This document shows positions 28,470 through 37,606 of a DNA stretch of 64,000 nt, in pieces. This stretch comes from Mesonia aquimarina. GTDB lineage: Bacteria > Bacteroidota > Bacteroidia > Flavobacteriales > Flavobacteriaceae. Positions within the stretch are counted from its first letter, which is position 1, and each line of letters starts with the position of its first letter. The DNA is taken from NCBI RefSeq assembly GCF_003667275.1, contig NZ_RCNV01000012.1:44257-108256 (forward strand), in the 5' to 3' direction. A program made the translations under genes and the position numbers. The notes below the pieces were generated by a model. That model had not been told where the DNA came from, searched no databases, and was given only the letters and a program-made list of their open reading frames with translations.

Positions 28470-28739
28470 TTATTTTCTTAATCCTAATTCTTTTACAATC
28501 TCACGATATCTCATAATATCTTTTTTCATAAGATAATCAAGAAGGCTTCTTCTTTTACCTACTAAGGCTACAAGCGATCGCTCTGAGTTAAAATCTTTCT
28601 GATTGTTTTTTAAGTGCTTAGAAATGTGTGCAATTCGTTTTGTAAATAAAGCGATTTGCCCTTCTGTTGAACCGGTATCGTTTTTACCGCTACCGTGCTT
28701 TTCGAACAATTGTTCTTTTTCGTCTTTTGTTAAGTACAT
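28470..28739 (-). CDS. rpsO: 30S ribosomal protein S15
   Basis: The 89-residue uS15 binds the central domain of 16S rRNA. Family sequence is clear: GKNDTGSTEGQIALFTKRI, HLKNNQKDFNSERSLVALVGKRRSLLDYL and a C-terminal RYREIVKELGLRK. The start is set at 28739 (MYLTKDEKEQLF), the standard N terminus in Bacteroidetes. An in-frame upstream ATG at 28787 would add 16 unrelated residues and lies only 6 bases from the promoter element, so it is at or before the expected transcript start. Confidence 0.96.
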   Translation of the reverse strand: MYLTKDEKEQLFEKHGSGKNDTGSTEGQIALFTKRIAHISKHLKNNQKDFNSERSLVALVGKRRSLLDYLMKKDIMRYREIVKELGLRK

Positions 28740-28792
28740 GCCAATATTTTTGTAAATGATTTTTATGTATGATAGTTTTTCTATCAAAGCGG

Positions 28793-28800
28793 CAAATATA
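28793..28800 (-). promoter_or_regulatory. Candidate -7 promoter element for rpsO
   Basis: The minus strand reads TATATTTG, a match to TAnnTTTG. The expected transcript would carry a leader of about 45 bases that begins with a small hairpin (GATAG and CTATC, 28771-28785). S15 regulates its own mRNA in several bacteria, so the hairpin could take part; this is inference. Confidence 0.5.
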
Positions 28801-28983
28801 TGATTATTTTTTGTAATTTATTTCTTGAAAAGTCAATTTTTTCTTTTATAAGTGCTTCGTTTTTTTGTTTAAATTTTAATTAATTTTTTAGTCATTAATA
28901 AAAAATAGAGGTCTTATTTTGACTTGTGATTCTAGAGAAAGTTAAGTACATTACTAACTTACCTGTATTTAGCGGTGAAAGTT

Positions 28984-29802
28984 ATGAGGATTTTTATTGT
29001 AATTTTAATTTTCAACTCTGTTTTAAGTCTTTCTGCTCAACAAAAAATTGTTGTAGTAAATAGGGAGACGCATGAAGTTGTATCTTTTCCTAAAATCACT
29101 TATTTGAAAAATGATAGTATAGTTTTGGGTGATTCTTCTGGTGTTTTTCAATATAAAAATAGTATGCGTGTTGAGGTTTCTTGTATAGGTTACGAACCTT
29201 TTAAAATTGAACGTAACTTAGATAAGGATACAATTAGTTTGAAAAAGAAAGTTACAACTTTAGAAGAAGTTATTATTACAGGGAAATCCGAACCTAAATA
29301 TGAGGAATACGGATTTCATAATTGGCGAAAGAAAACATTTAGGATTTCTTCTGTTGAACAAAAGTTTTATCCAGGTGTTTATATTAAAAATCCTTTAAAA
29401 GAATCGAAAGCTTTAATAAAGAAGGTTTACTTGAAAATTAAAAGTAAGAAAAAAGGAAGTTATGTTAGGTTACATATTTATGCTTTTAATACTGAAACTC
29501 AAAAAATAGAGCGGGAGTTATTACAAGAAAACATAATCTTAAGCGTAAAAAACTCTAATAAATTGAAGGTGATAAATATTGAAGATTATAAAGTTGAATT
29601 CCCGAAAACAGGAGTGATTGTAGCTATTGAATTAATTAAAAATACAGACTCTATAAATATTGCTTTTGGAAAGAGTAAGTCTGAAAATATTAGTCAGACG
29701 TATTATGTAAGACCTAAATATGAAAAGCATAAACCTATCAAAATAGAAATGGGAGAAAAAGGTAATTTAAATTATATGTTCGGTGTTTTAGTAGCTTATT
29801 AG
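28984..29802 (+). CDS. Secreted carboxypeptidase-like regulatory domain protein
   Basis: The 272-residue protein has a signal peptide (MRIFIVILIFNSVLSLSAQ) and then a carboxypeptidase-like regulatory beta-sandwich domain (about 20-95, KIVVVNRETHEVVSFPKITY through CIGYEPFKI), followed by the linker LEEVIITGKSE seen before many TonB-receptor plugs, and a C-terminal beta-rich domain (about 130-272). No barrel or receptor follows, so it is a stand-alone periplasmic or surface protein of unknown role. I choose the ATG at 28984 over a GTG at 28975, which would add three residues. Confidence 0.75.
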   Translation: MRIFIVILIFNSVLSLSAQQKIVVVNRETHEVVSFPKITYLKNDSIVLGDSSGVFQYKNSMRVEVSCIGYEPFKIERNLDKDTISLKKKVTTLEEVIITGKSEPKYEEYGFHNWRKKTFRISSVEQKFYPGVYIKNPLKESKALIKKVYLKIKSKKKGSYVRLHIYAFNTETQKIERELLQENIILSVKNSNKLKVINIEDYKVEFPKTGVIVAIELIKNTDSINIAFGKSKSENISQTYYVRPKYEKHKPIKIEMGEKGNLNYMFGVLVAY

Positions 29803-29889
29803 CAAATAAAAATCAATCTAATCTGTTGCACTTATCATTTGAACATGGTAAATAAAAAGTTTCAGGTTTAAACAATTCATTTTATTTTC

Positions 29890-29897
29890 TATTTTTG
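29890..29897 (+). promoter_or_regulatory. Candidate -7 promoter element before the HYC_CC_PP gene
   Basis: TATTTTTG matches TAnnTTTG. It ends only 4 bases before the GTG at 29902 and 34 bases before the ATG at 29932, which bears on the start choice of the next gene. Confidence 0.5.
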
Positions 29898-29901
29898 TGT
29901 C

Positions 29902-30333
29902 GTGAAAAATAATTTGGTACATACTATCTTAATGTCATTTTTGGCTGTTTGTGTTCTTGTATCAACAAGTTCGTTTACGGTTAATAAGCGCTTTTGTGGT
30001 GAATCTCTAATAGAAGCGAGTATTTTTACTGAATTACAAAATTGTAAACATTCGATCTGTAAAAATTTTCACGCAGAAAATAAGCATTCACAAAAAGTTG
30101 CTGAAAATTGCTGTAAAGAAACCAGTGATGTTATTTACGGACAAGAAAATTTAAGTCTTAAGAAACTTGAGTCTAAAAAAATTAAATTTCACAAGCAGCA
30201 TTGGTTAATTGCAACCCAAGTTTTTAGTGGCTTTTTACAAAAAATTAAGGTAGAAAAAAAACTTGTCTTTTACGATCCGCCATTATTTCCTCAAAAGAAT
30301 CTACTTCAGCATTACCAAGTCTTTATTATTTAA
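29902..30333 (+). CDS. HYC_CC_PP family protein
   Basis: A small secreted protein of 143 residues from the GTG (133 from an ATG at 29932). It has a hydrophobic signal (LMSFLAVCVLVSTSSFTV), then FCG, a His- and Cys-rich segment with C49, C54, H59, H62 and a CC pair (about residue 72), and YDPPLF near the end: the motifs that name the Bacteroidetes HYC_CC_PP family, here with Phe in place of Tyr. Members sit upstream of metal-type TonB receptors, as here (receptor starts 96 bases later). Metal binding is likely from the Cys/His content. The GTG would give an almost leaderless mRNA; the ATG at 29932 has a leader length more like other genes in the window. Confidence 0.75.
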   Translation: MKNNLVHTILMSFLAVCVLVSTSSFTVNKRFCGESLIEASIFTELQNCKHSICKNFHAENKHSQKVAENCCKETSDVIYGQENLSLKKLESKKIKFHKQHWLIATQVFSGFLQKIKVEKKLVFYDPPLFPQKNLLQHYQVFII

Positions 30334-30429
30334 TGTTTGCATTTACTTTTTGTAAATGATTAGTATAATTTAATTGAATTGTTTAAAAAAAAGACAATTC
30401 AGTTCAACAATATTTTGCAAACATTAATT

Positions 30430-32673
30430 ATGAAATACCTATTTAATATATTATTTCTTAGTGTTTCTTTGCTTAGTTTTTCACAAGAAAAGATTCAAGG
30501 AACCATTTTAGAAAAAAATGATAAAAATAAATCTCTTCCTTTATTAGGTGCCAATGTTTATTGGTTAAATACCGACGTAGGAACGGTAACCGATTTTGAT
30601 GGAAAGTTTTCTCTTTCTTATAAAAAAGAATATCAGAGACTTGTCATTAGTTATGTGGGGTTTAAAACCGATACCATTACCGTGAAAAATCCGTCTAAAA
30701 AAATAACGCATAAGTTAACACCGAAGAGTTCATTAGATGAGGTGAAAGTAGTTTCAAGAAAACAAGCTACTTCGCGTTCTTACCTTGATTCACAAAACAC
30801 AATGAATGTCAGTAGCGATGAGTTATTAAAAGCAGCTTGCTGTAATTTATCTGAAAGTTTTGAAACCAATCCGTCTATCGATGTAAATTTTGCCGATGCT
30901 ATTTCAGGAACGCGTCAAATAAAAATGTTGGGCTTAACCAGTCCGTATATTCTTATCGCAATGGAGAATATTCCAACAGTTCGTGGTGCCGCACAAGCTT
31001 ACGGATTAACCTTTACGCCGGGAACTTGGGTAGAAAGTATACAAATTACCAAAGGAGCCGGAAGCGTAGTAAATGGTTACGAAAGTATTGCCGGACAAAT
31101 TAATGCAGAACTTCAAAAACCCTTAAAAGATGATAAGCTTTTTGTTAACTTATACGGTGCTAGCAGTACAAGATTAGAAGGAAATGTACATTACAATACC
31201 AGTGTTAGTAAAAAGTGGAGTACGGGCGTATATGTGCATGGAAATATGCATCAAGAAAAACACGATGTAAATGATGATGGTTTTCTAGATATGCCTTTGT
31301 ATGAACAAGTGAATGTAATGAATCGTTGGCAATATACCGATAATGAAAATGGACTGGTTGGTTTTATTAACCTTCGTTTTTTAGATGATTATAAACAAAC
31401 AGGTGAATTAAATTTTGATCCTAAAACCGATAAATTAACCACCAATGCTTGGGGAAGCGAAATAGAAACCAGACGCTACGATATTTCCGGTAAATTAGGC
31501 TATGTAAATCCAGATTTACCCTGGCAAACTTTAGGTGTTCAATTTGCCGTAAGTAGTCATCAACAAGATTCTTATTTTGGGTTGAGACAATATAATATTG
31601 AACACAACAGCATCTATTCAAATATTATGTACAATTCTATCATTAGTGATTCTAGACATAAAATTAAAACCGGAATTAGTTTTACTTATGATGCGTATGA
31701 TGAATTGGTAGAAACACAGAATTTTGAACGAATAGATAATTCTGTCGGTGGTTTTTTTGAATATCAATTTGATAATTTGGAAAAGCTAAATTTAACCGCA
31801 GGTGCACGAATTGATAATCATAATCGATTAGGTTTATTTGTTACGCCAAGATTTCACATGCGTTATACGCCTTGGGGAAAATCTGCTTTTCGAGCTTCTT
31901 TTGGTCGCGGAAAACGTTCTGCTAATATTTTTGCTGAAAATCAAAACTTATTTTCAACGGCAAGAAATATTAATATTATAGAATCGGAAGGTGGCGATAT
32001 TTATGGTCTAGATCCTGAAATAGCGTGGAATTACGGTGTGTCTTATCTGCAAGGTTTTAATTTGTTCGGCCAAAAAGGAGATGTTGCTTTTGACTTTTAC
32101 CGAACAGACTTTAAAAATCAAGTGGTGGTAGATTGGGAAAATCCACGAGCAATCAGCTTCTATAATTTAGAGAATGAAAGTTCTGCTAACAGTTTTCAAG
32201 CTGAATTAAACTATAATCTTTTAAAAGGATTCGATACGCGTTTTGCCTATAAATATTATAATGTAAAAACTAAATATCAAACAGGAGAAAAAATAAAACC
32301 CTTAACAGCGCAGCATCGTTTTTTTGCAAATGCTTCCTATGCAACACCTGTAAAAAACAATAGTCGCTGGAAATTTGATATAACCTATAATTGGCTAGGG
32401 AAACAACGCTTTGCTTCAACAGCAAGCAATCCGTCACAATATCAATTACCGGAATATTCACCTGAGGTGAATACAGTAAATGCTCAAATCACGAAAGTTT
32501 TTTCACCAAAATTTGAAATTTACGTCGGAGGAGAAAATATTACTAATGTTCGTCAACCCAACCCGATTTTAGGAACCGAAAACCCATTTGGGTCAAATTT
32601 TGATAGTACATTTGTATATGGTCCAATTTTTGGAAGCTTATATTATGCCGGTTTACGGTATCGAATTAAATAA
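30430..32673 (+). CDS. TonB-dependent receptor, metal-type
   Basis: The 747-residue outer-membrane receptor has a signal peptide (MKYLFNILFLSVSLLSFSQ), a carboxypeptidase-like regulatory domain (about 20-105, with GANVYWLNTDVGTVTDFDG), a plug (about 115-235) with the CC-containing LLKAACCNLSESFETNPS and a barrel to the end (YYAGLRYRIK). It transports an unknown ligand. Its neighbours, a HYC_CC_PP protein and an HMA-domain protein, suggest a metal or metal-chelate, copper being the usual suggestion for this context. The ATG at 30430 is chosen over 30379 because it starts directly with the signal peptide. Confidence 0.92.
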   Translation: MKYLFNILFLSVSLLSFSQEKIQGTILEKNDKNKSLPLLGANVYWLNTDVGTVTDFDGKFSLSYKKEYQRLVISYVGFKTDTITVKNPSKKITHKLTPKSSLDEVKVVSRKQATSRSYLDSQNTMNVSSDELLKAACCNLSESFETNPSIDVNFADAISGTRQIKMLGLTSPYILIAMENIPTVRGAAQAYGLTFTPGTWVESIQITKGAGSVVNGYESIAGQINAELQKPLKDDKLFVNLYGASSTRLEGNVHYNTSVSKKWSTGVYVHGNMHQEKHDVNDDGFLDMPLYEQVNVMNRWQYTDNENGLVGFINLRFLDDYKQTGELNFDPKTDKLTTNAWGSEIETRRYDISGKLGYVNPDLPWQTLGVQFAVSSHQQDSYFGLRQYNIEHNSIYSNIMYNSIISDSRHKIKTGISFTYDAYDELVETQNFERIDNSVGGFFEYQFDNLEKLNLTAGARIDNHNRLGLFVTPRFHMRYTPWGKSAFRASFGRGKRSANIFAENQNLFSTARNINIIESEGGDIYGLDPEIAWNYGVSYLQGFNLFGQKGDVAFDFYRTDFKNQVVVDWENPRAISFYNLENESSANSFQAELNYNLLKGFDTRFAYKYYNVKTKYQTGEKIKPLTAQHRFFANASYATPVKNNSRWKFDITYNWLGKQRFASTASNPSQYQLPEYSPEVNTVNAQITKVFSPKFEIYVGGENITNVRQPNPILGTENPFGSNFDSTFVYGPIFGSLYYAGLRYRIK

Positions 32674-32697
32674 TTATAACTTATAAAACTGAAAAAA

Positions 32698-33063
32698 ATG
32701 AAAAATATATTTTTATTCATATTTGTATTGACAACAACATTTTGTGTAGCTCAAAAACGCAATGCTAAAGCTACTCTACAAGTAGATGGCGTTTGCCAAA
32801 TGTGTAAAGAGCGTATAGAAAAAGCCAGTATAAAAGCAAAAGGCGTAAAAATAGCCGATTGGAATGTGGAAACCCACGAATTAAAACTGATTTATAATCA
32901 GAAGAAAACCAGTTTAGAAGATATTAAAAAAAGTATCGCAGCTGTTGGTCATGATGTGGAAGAGATGAAAGCTACAGATGAAGCTTATAATAGTGTTCAT
33001 CCTTGCTGTCGTTATCGTGATGAGGTTGTGCAAGATGATCATAAAACGGGAAAGACAGAATAA
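32698..33063 (+). CDS. Secreted heavy-metal-associated (HMA) domain protein
   Basis: The 121-residue protein has a signal peptide (about 1-18, FCVAQ) and an HMA ferredoxin-like domain (about 22-90) with the metal-binding Cys pair in VCQMCKERIEKA (about 33-36), the position of GMTCxxC in copper chaperones. A second Cys pair, HPCCRY, lies near the C terminus. It probably binds a soft metal in the periplasm for the receptor encoded 24 bases upstream. Cotranscription is likely from the spacing. Confidence 0.9.
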   Translation: MKNIFLFIFVLTTTFCVAQKRNAKATLQVDGVCQMCKERIEKASIKAKGVKIADWNVETHELKLIYNQKKTSLEDIKKSIAAVGHDVEEMKATDEAYNSVHPCCRYRDEVVQDDHKTGKTE

Positions 33064-33079
33064 GTCTGTTTTATAGATT

Positions 33080-33580
33080 ATGAGTAGAGGATTTGTTAAA
33101 GAAGATGATCAAGAAGAAAAACCGATTATTCCCCCAAGAGCTGCGCTACCGGAGGGCGTAACAAATTATGTTACCCCTAAAGGCTATAAAGCATTAGAGG
33201 GTGAAAAGTTAGCACTAGAAAATGAAAGAAAGAATTTACCCAAAGAAAATGAAACGGAAAGAAGACGTGCAGCAGCAGTAATTGATGGAAAATTAAGTCT
33301 CTTAAAAGAGCGAATAGCTTCGGCTAGAGTTTTAGAGGTAAAAGATCAACCCAAAGATGAAGTTAGGTTTGGAGCTGTAATTCAATTAAAAATAAATGAG
33401 AAACTTCAACAATTTCAAATTGTAGGGGTAGATGAAGCTGATATAAAGTCTGGAAAAATAGCCTTTGTAGCACCCTTAGCTAAAGCTTTAACGGGTAAAA
33501 AAGCTGGTGAAATAACCACTTTTGAATTGGGTTCAGAAAAAAGGAGTATCGAAATTATTTCCATCAATTATGAATATTAA
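33080..33580 (+). CDS. GreA/GreB family transcription elongation factor
   Basis: The 166-residue protein has an N-terminal coiled coil (about 32-100, with EGEKLALENERKN and RRRAAAVIDGKLSLLKERIASARVL) and a C-terminal FKBP-like domain (about 112-166, with FGAVIQLKINEKLQQFQIVG and FVAPLAKALTGKKAGE). Gre factors insert into the polymerase secondary channel and stimulate cleavage of backtracked RNA. The N-terminal 30 residues are an extra segment rich in Glu and Pro. This GreB-like form occurs with a separate GreA in Bacteroidetes. It overlaps the methyltransferase gene by 11 bases. Confidence 0.88.
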   Translation: MSRGFVKEDDQEEKPIIPPRAALPEGVTNYVTPKGYKALEGEKLALENERKNLPKENETERRRAAAVIDGKLSLLKERIASARVLEVKDQPKDEVRFGAVIQLKINEKLQQFQIVGVDEADIKSGKIAFVAPLAKALTGKKAGEITTFELGSEKRSIEIISINYEY

Positions 33581-34034
33581 TAATTTAGAACAAGGTTTTT
33601 TTGGAATCGGAATACAGAATGGAAAAACACCTGAAAATTTAGGAGTTTTATGGCGTTCTGCGCAAAATATGGGCGCAAGTTTTATTTTTACCATTGGTCA
33701 TCGATATGCAAAGCAAGCTTCAGATACCCATAAAGCGGTAGGGGCAATGCCTTATTTTCATTATAAAACCTTTCAAGATTTTTATACCCACCTTCCTAAA
33801 GGAGCAATGTTAATAGGGGTGGAGTTGGATAAAAATGCGGAAGCATTAGAAAAATTTGAACACCCAAGAAGAGCTGTTTATTTATTAGGCGCGGAAGATC
33901 ATGGTTTAACTTTAGAAGCAATAAAACACACACATAAATTAGTTAAATTTTCAACTAGCTTAAGTGTAAATGTATCTGTTGCCGGAAGTATTGTAATGTA
34001 CGATCGCGGATTAAAGGGAACCAAAATATATTAA
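33570..34034 (+). CDS. SPOUT-family RNA methyltransferase (TrmH/SpoU type)
   Basis: The 154-residue protein contains the SpoU fold motifs: NLGVLWRSAQNMGASFIFTIG (about 23-43), LLGAEDHGLTLE (about 108-119) and SLSVNVSVAGSIVMYDR near the end, which form the trefoil-knot AdoMet site. It would methylate a 2'-OH in tRNA or rRNA; the target is not readable. The ATG at 33570 (MNINNLEQGFFGIGIQN) overlaps the greB-like stop by 11 bases, implying translational coupling. The gene converges with the next one and overlaps it by 4 bases. Confidence 0.88.
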   Translation: MNINNLEQGFFGIGIQNGKTPENLGVLWRSAQNMGASFIFTIGHRYAKQASDTHKAVGAMPYFHYKTFQDFYTHLPKGAMLIGVELDKNAEALEKFEHPRRAVYLLGAEDHGLTLEAIKHTHKLVKFSTSLSVNVSVAGSIVMYDRGLKGTKIY

Positions 34035-35302
34035 TTGTTCACACGATCTTTAATTTTTTGATAAGCTTCTAAAATGGATTTTTCCGGTTCTATTATATTG
34101 TTAGCTCCCCAAAAATCAGCATCAGAGAATCCACTAATATTATCGTTCATAATGATAGAAGGATTAATTAAATTACTTCTGTTTCGTTTACTTTTTTCGG
34201 TTAAATATTTGCGTTCTGTTACTAAAAGTTCACTTCTAAACTTATAACGGGAATTAAAAAGTCTTTTTTTCCAATTTACAACCATTTCAACAAACACGTT
34301 TGCATAGCTGTAGTACCATTTGCCATTTTGATTTAAGTAATCTATTTGATAGTGAGTTTCTACAGGGAATACTTTTGCTTTTCCAGGTTTTTTTAAAACA
34401 AACATTCGAATAGCCTCAGTTCTGTCTTCTACATTTAAATGATAATCTGCTTTTATGAGCGTTAACGATTCAGCATCTATAAATAGTTTGCCGTAATACC
34501 AAGGCTGGTGTTTTCGCTTTTGATCAAAATTGATTACATATACATAGTTGCCGTTTATTTGAGTAGGCTCATTAAATGTAAAGTTATATTCTCTTAATAG
34601 GCTTTCTTCGTATAGAAATTCCGGATATTTCATGATGTCTATATATAATGTGCTATATGGGCCGCCCCTTAATTTCAAGACTACTGTATCTAACCGAGTG
34701 TAATCTGTACTTTTTCTCGCCTTATCTACTAGTACTTTATCATGTTCTGCAGAGGTATAGGGTTGTTTATGGATTTTTATTAGTGCTTCAGACAGAGAGA
34801 TATTTGTGTTTCTTTGCTGGATAGATTCCCTGTAAAATGCCGTCATTTCTAGAGGTTTATCAATATACTTTTTCCCTTTATTGCTCATTGTTTTTTGTAC
34901 GATTTCCTCCGCATCGTTATGCGCATACAAAATAACATCTTCGAGCTTTTCAATTGTTGGGTTTAAAAATATTTGCATATCAGTAGTTGAAAAATAATCT
35001 AAATGAATTGTTTTAGATTGGAACCCGATAAGCGTTGTAGTTACCGTCGCATTTTTTATTTTCTTAGGAATTTTCATTGAGAAATAACCATTTTCATTGG
35101 TTAGTGTGGAGATATTATAATTATCCAGCGTTAAATGTGCAGAGGCTATGGGTTCACTATTGTCTTTATTATATACAATCCCTTTAAATTGAACATAATT
35201 TTTAGAAGAAGAAATTTCTTGAAAAGCAGAAACGTTAATGCCGCTGAAGATGAAGATCAATAAAATTATCTTTTTATAACTAATATGACTAAAATGTACC
35301 AT
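34031..35302 (-). CDS. Carboxypeptidase-like regulatory domain protein (secreted)
   Basis: The 423-residue protein has a signal peptide (about 1-26, ending near GINVSA), a carboxypeptidase-like regulatory domain (about 38-115, with FKGIVYNKDNSEPIASAHL and TNENGYFSMKIP) and a long beta-rich C-terminal region (about 130-400) seen in many Bacteroidetes proteins annotated only by this first domain. No barrel is present. It likely acts in the periplasm or on the outer membrane; function unknown. The ATG at 35302 is preferred to an in-frame TTG at 35308. Confidence 0.82.
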   Translation of the reverse strand: MVHFSHISYKKIILLIFIFSGINVSAFQEISSSKNYVQFKGIVYNKDNSEPIASAHLTLDNYNISTLTNENGYFSMKIPKKIKNATVTTTLIGFQSKTIHLDYFSTTDMQIFLNPTIEKLEDVILYAHNDAEEIVQKTMSNKGKKYIDKPLEMTAFYRESIQQRNTNISLSEALIKIHKQPYTSAEHDKVLVDKARKSTDYTRLDTVVLKLRGGPYSTLYIDIMKYPEFLYEESLLREYNFTFNEPTQINGNYVYVINFDQKRKHQPWYYGKLFIDAESLTLIKADYHLNVEDRTEAIRMFVLKKPGKAKVFPVETHYQIDYLNQNGKWYYSYANVFVEMVVNWKKRLFNSRYKFRSELLVTERKYLTEKSKRNRSNLINPSIIMNDNISGFSDADFWGANNIIEPEKSILEAYQKIKDRVNN

Positions 35303-35568
35303 GGCCAAAGTTTTAAAGATTAATACTATTAGAAGATACTGATATTAAGTCTATTAAAAAAGCTGTTTCTGTTTTTTAGCAATTTACATACGAATTAAAA
35401 GCAGTAAATTTTGTTTTCACCTAAACAATTGATGTTTTTGAGTGTATTTAAGATCTCATTTTTATTAAAAATCCTACTGATTTATTTCTTTTAACTATAT
35501 TTTAACTATTGTAAACCCTTATTAATATTGGCTTAACATCTAGATGATTAAGGTTTTACACTTTTTTC

Positions 35569-35599
35569 TTGCTCTATTGAGATTCTGTTTGTAGTTTTA
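35569..35599 (+). promoter_or_regulatory. Weak promoter candidate for the surface-protein cluster
   Basis: In the 331-base gap before 35634, a TTG (35569-35571) is followed after 20 bases by TAGTTTTA (35592-35599), one mismatch from TAnnTTTG. The rest of the gap is AT-rich with a short direct repeat (TTAACTAT around 35492-35513) and no gene that I can see. Confidence 0.3.
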
Positions 35600-35633
35600 T
35601 CGAATAAATAACACACTTAATCGATATTTTTAA

Positions 35634-36506
35634 TTGAGTAATAATTACTACATATTTTTAATAATTGTATTACACGTTTTAAGCGCGAATGCTCAGCAAG
35701 AGTTATATAGAAATTCTTTTGAGTCGACACCTTTAAGCGTTCAGCAGTATACAGGCAATCCAACAGTACATGGTAATATCATTTCTTCTAAATGGACAAG
35801 TTTGAGTGGTAATACATTTTCGCAAGAGAATGGAAATACTGGAAATGCTTTAGGTCTAAGTCATAATGGGGATATGACTTATATATTAACCTTAACAGTA
35901 GCGCCCGGCGAGGAGATTAATTTAAGCGCTGTTAATTTTTGGAGAGAGAAAAGTAAAGCTAGTATGAATTGGTCGTTAAGTGTAAACCAAATAGAAGTAG
36001 CTATTGGAAGTACTCCACACAATGGTTCAATTATAGGAAACACAAGCTTTTCAACCCCTATAAATAATCTAACAGGAACAGTAGATATAGAAATTACAAT
36101 AAATGGAACAGGAAACGGTACATTTAGTCTAGATGATTTTGTTCTTTACGGAACAACCACTGATCCTTGTCCTCAGCTAACCTTTTTACAACCAAATACC
36201 GTAACCTGCGAGTCTAGTGTAACATCATTAAGTGCTATTTTGTTGGGGGCAGGCGGTTCAGCTTATCCAATGATGTATCAATGGAAAATTTTGTCTGGAG
36301 GTAATTACGTGGCATTAACGAATAATGCAACCTATACTAGTGTTAACAGTAATACACTTTTAATTTTAAATACACCTCTAAGCTTTGATGCAAATCAATA
36401 TACATGTGAAGTGACAACAGCTGATGGCTGTTCTTATATAATGGGGCCAATAACATTAAATGTTTATCCTACCCCGCAACCCATAACTATACAATTTAAT
36501 AACTAA
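35634..36506 (+). CDS. Secreted Ig-like surface protein, TTG start
   Basis: The 290-residue protein starts at a TTG: a stop codon is directly upstream in frame and the first in-frame ATG is about 80 codons downstream, past the signal peptide (YYIFLIIVLHVLSANAQ). The first half (about 25-180) is a jelly-roll-like region, as in T9SS cargo with an SFES..N start and LDDFVLYG end; the second half (about 185-285) is an Ig-like domain with two Cys typical of Bacteroidetes adhesins (QWKILSGG, YTCEVTTADGCSY). It has no T9SS sorting domain and ends ITIQFNN. It is followed 19 bases later by a repeat protein with a similar ending. Confidence 0.72.
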   Translation: MSNNYYIFLIIVLHVLSANAQQELYRNSFESTPLSVQQYTGNPTVHGNIISSKWTSLSGNTFSQENGNTGNALGLSHNGDMTYILTLTVAPGEEINLSAVNFWREKSKASMNWSLSVNQIEVAIGSTPHNGSIIGNTSFSTPINNLTGTVDIEITINGTGNGTFSLDDFVLYGTTTDPCPQLTFLQPNTVTCESSVTSLSAILLGAGGSAYPMMYQWKILSGGNYVALTNNATYTSVNSNTLLILNTPLSFDANQYTCEVTTADGCSYIMGPITLNVYPTPQPITIQFNN

Positions 36507-36525
36507 ACTAATAACAATATTAATT

Positions 36526-37584
36526 ATGAAAAAAATTACGTTAATTCAATTTTTTGCAGCAATAGTTTTCATGCTTAGTTCCGTAAACGTTTTTTCACAA
36601 CAACAAATATGTGAGGGAGATGTAGAGCAATATGATGTAGCTAACACTACCGGTTCTACTTACGACTGGGAGGTGTTAGAAAGTTCATTTTCAGGAACAA
36701 TTACCGGAGACGGTACTAATGTAATAGATATTGATTGGGGTGCTACACCACCAGGAACCTATACGCTTGAAGTTGTAGAGACAGGTTCTGGAGGCTGTGA
36801 TGGTGATCCGGTTAGTATTACGGTTACCATAAATGAAGCTCCAAATGCTCCTGTAGTTTCTATTACACAACCTAGTTGTGGAGATACTTCTGGAAGTTTT
36901 AATGTAACATCACCGACAGGAAGTGGATTAGAATATTCAATTGATGGTGGAACTACATACCAGTCTGCTACGTTGTTTGATAATTTAGCTCCTGGAACTT
37001 ATCAGGTAATAGCAAGAAACGCAGCAGGATGCGAATCTGATCCAACTAATGTGACTATAGATCCTTTAGTTGATGCACCTACGGCGCCAACAGTCGCTAC
37101 TACTCAGCCTGATTGTGGAGATTTAGGAGGAACTATAGATATTACAGCGCCAACCGGAAGTGGATTAGAATATTCAATTGATGGAGGGCAGACCTATACT
37201 TCTACCACTACTTATACAGATTTACCGGCGGGTAATTATGATGTAATGGTAAAAAATGCTGATGGATGTGAATCTTCTGTAGTAAGTGTAACAATTGATC
37301 CTGTGCCGAGTGGGCCTAACGCTCCTACTTTAGCCGAATATCATCCTGATTGTAGTGAAACAAACGGTACTTTGGAAGTTACAGCTCCACTAGGGTCTAA
37401 TTATGAATACAGTATAGATAATGGAGCTACCTATCAATCTAGTCCAATATTTCCAAATCTATCACCTGGTACTTACGATATTCAAGTGAGAGATACTTCT
37501 GGAGGATGTGTATCTAGTTCAGCATCAGGAACTATCAATAGTGCTCCGGCAGCACCACAGACATCACCAATTAACTTTAATTAA
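36526..37584 (+). CDS. Secreted protein with three SprB-like tandem repeats
   Basis: The 352-residue protein has a signal peptide (about 1-24, FSQ), a PKD-like module (about 28-104, with YDWEVLES and GTYTLEVVETG), then three repeats of about 78 residues (about 105-181, 184-260, 263-340). Each repeat has TQPxCG, the core LEYSIDGGxTYQS, PGTYxVxxRN and GCxS, the pattern of SprB-type repeats in gliding-motility adhesins. No T9SS domain is visible and the end is SPINFN. It lies between two other secreted proteins and probably forms a surface filament or complex with them. Confidence 0.8.
   Translation: MKKITLIQFFAAIVFMLSSVNVFSQQQICEGDVEQYDVANTTGSTYDWEVLESSFSGTITGDGTNVIDIDWGATPPGTYTLEVVETGSGGCDGDPVSITVTINEAPNAPVVSITQPSCGDTSGSFNVTSPTGSGLEYSIDGGTTYQSATLFDNLAPGTYQVIARNAAGCESDPTNVTIDPLVDAPTAPTVATTQPDCGDLGGTIDITAPTGSGLEYSIDGGQTYTSTTTYTDLPAGNYDVMVKNADGCESSVVSVTIDPVPSGPNAPTLAEYHPDCSETNGTLEVTAPLGSNYEYSIDNGATYQSSPIFPNLSPGTYDIQVRDTSGGCVSSSASGTINSAPAAPQTSPINFN
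36838..37546 (+). repeat. Three tandem protein repeats (about 234 bases each)
   Basis: The repeat units of the SprB-like protein. The first two are closest at DNA level (both carry the same short ggaagtggattagaatatt segment at about 36919 and 37159); the third is more diverged. Confidence 0.7.
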
Positions 37585-37606
37585 TCTATAATTTGTTTTC
37601 TTAGCA

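Noticed and set aside
28740..28787. Longer N terminus for rpsO
   Set aside because: The upstream ATG is next to the -7 element (28793-28800), so it is probably at or before the start of the transcript, and its 16 residues match nothing in S15.
36838..37546. CRISPR-like repeat array
   Set aside because: The periodicity is about 234 bases, lies in an open reading frame and encodes SprB-like protein repeats. No short direct repeats with spacers were seen anywhere in the window.
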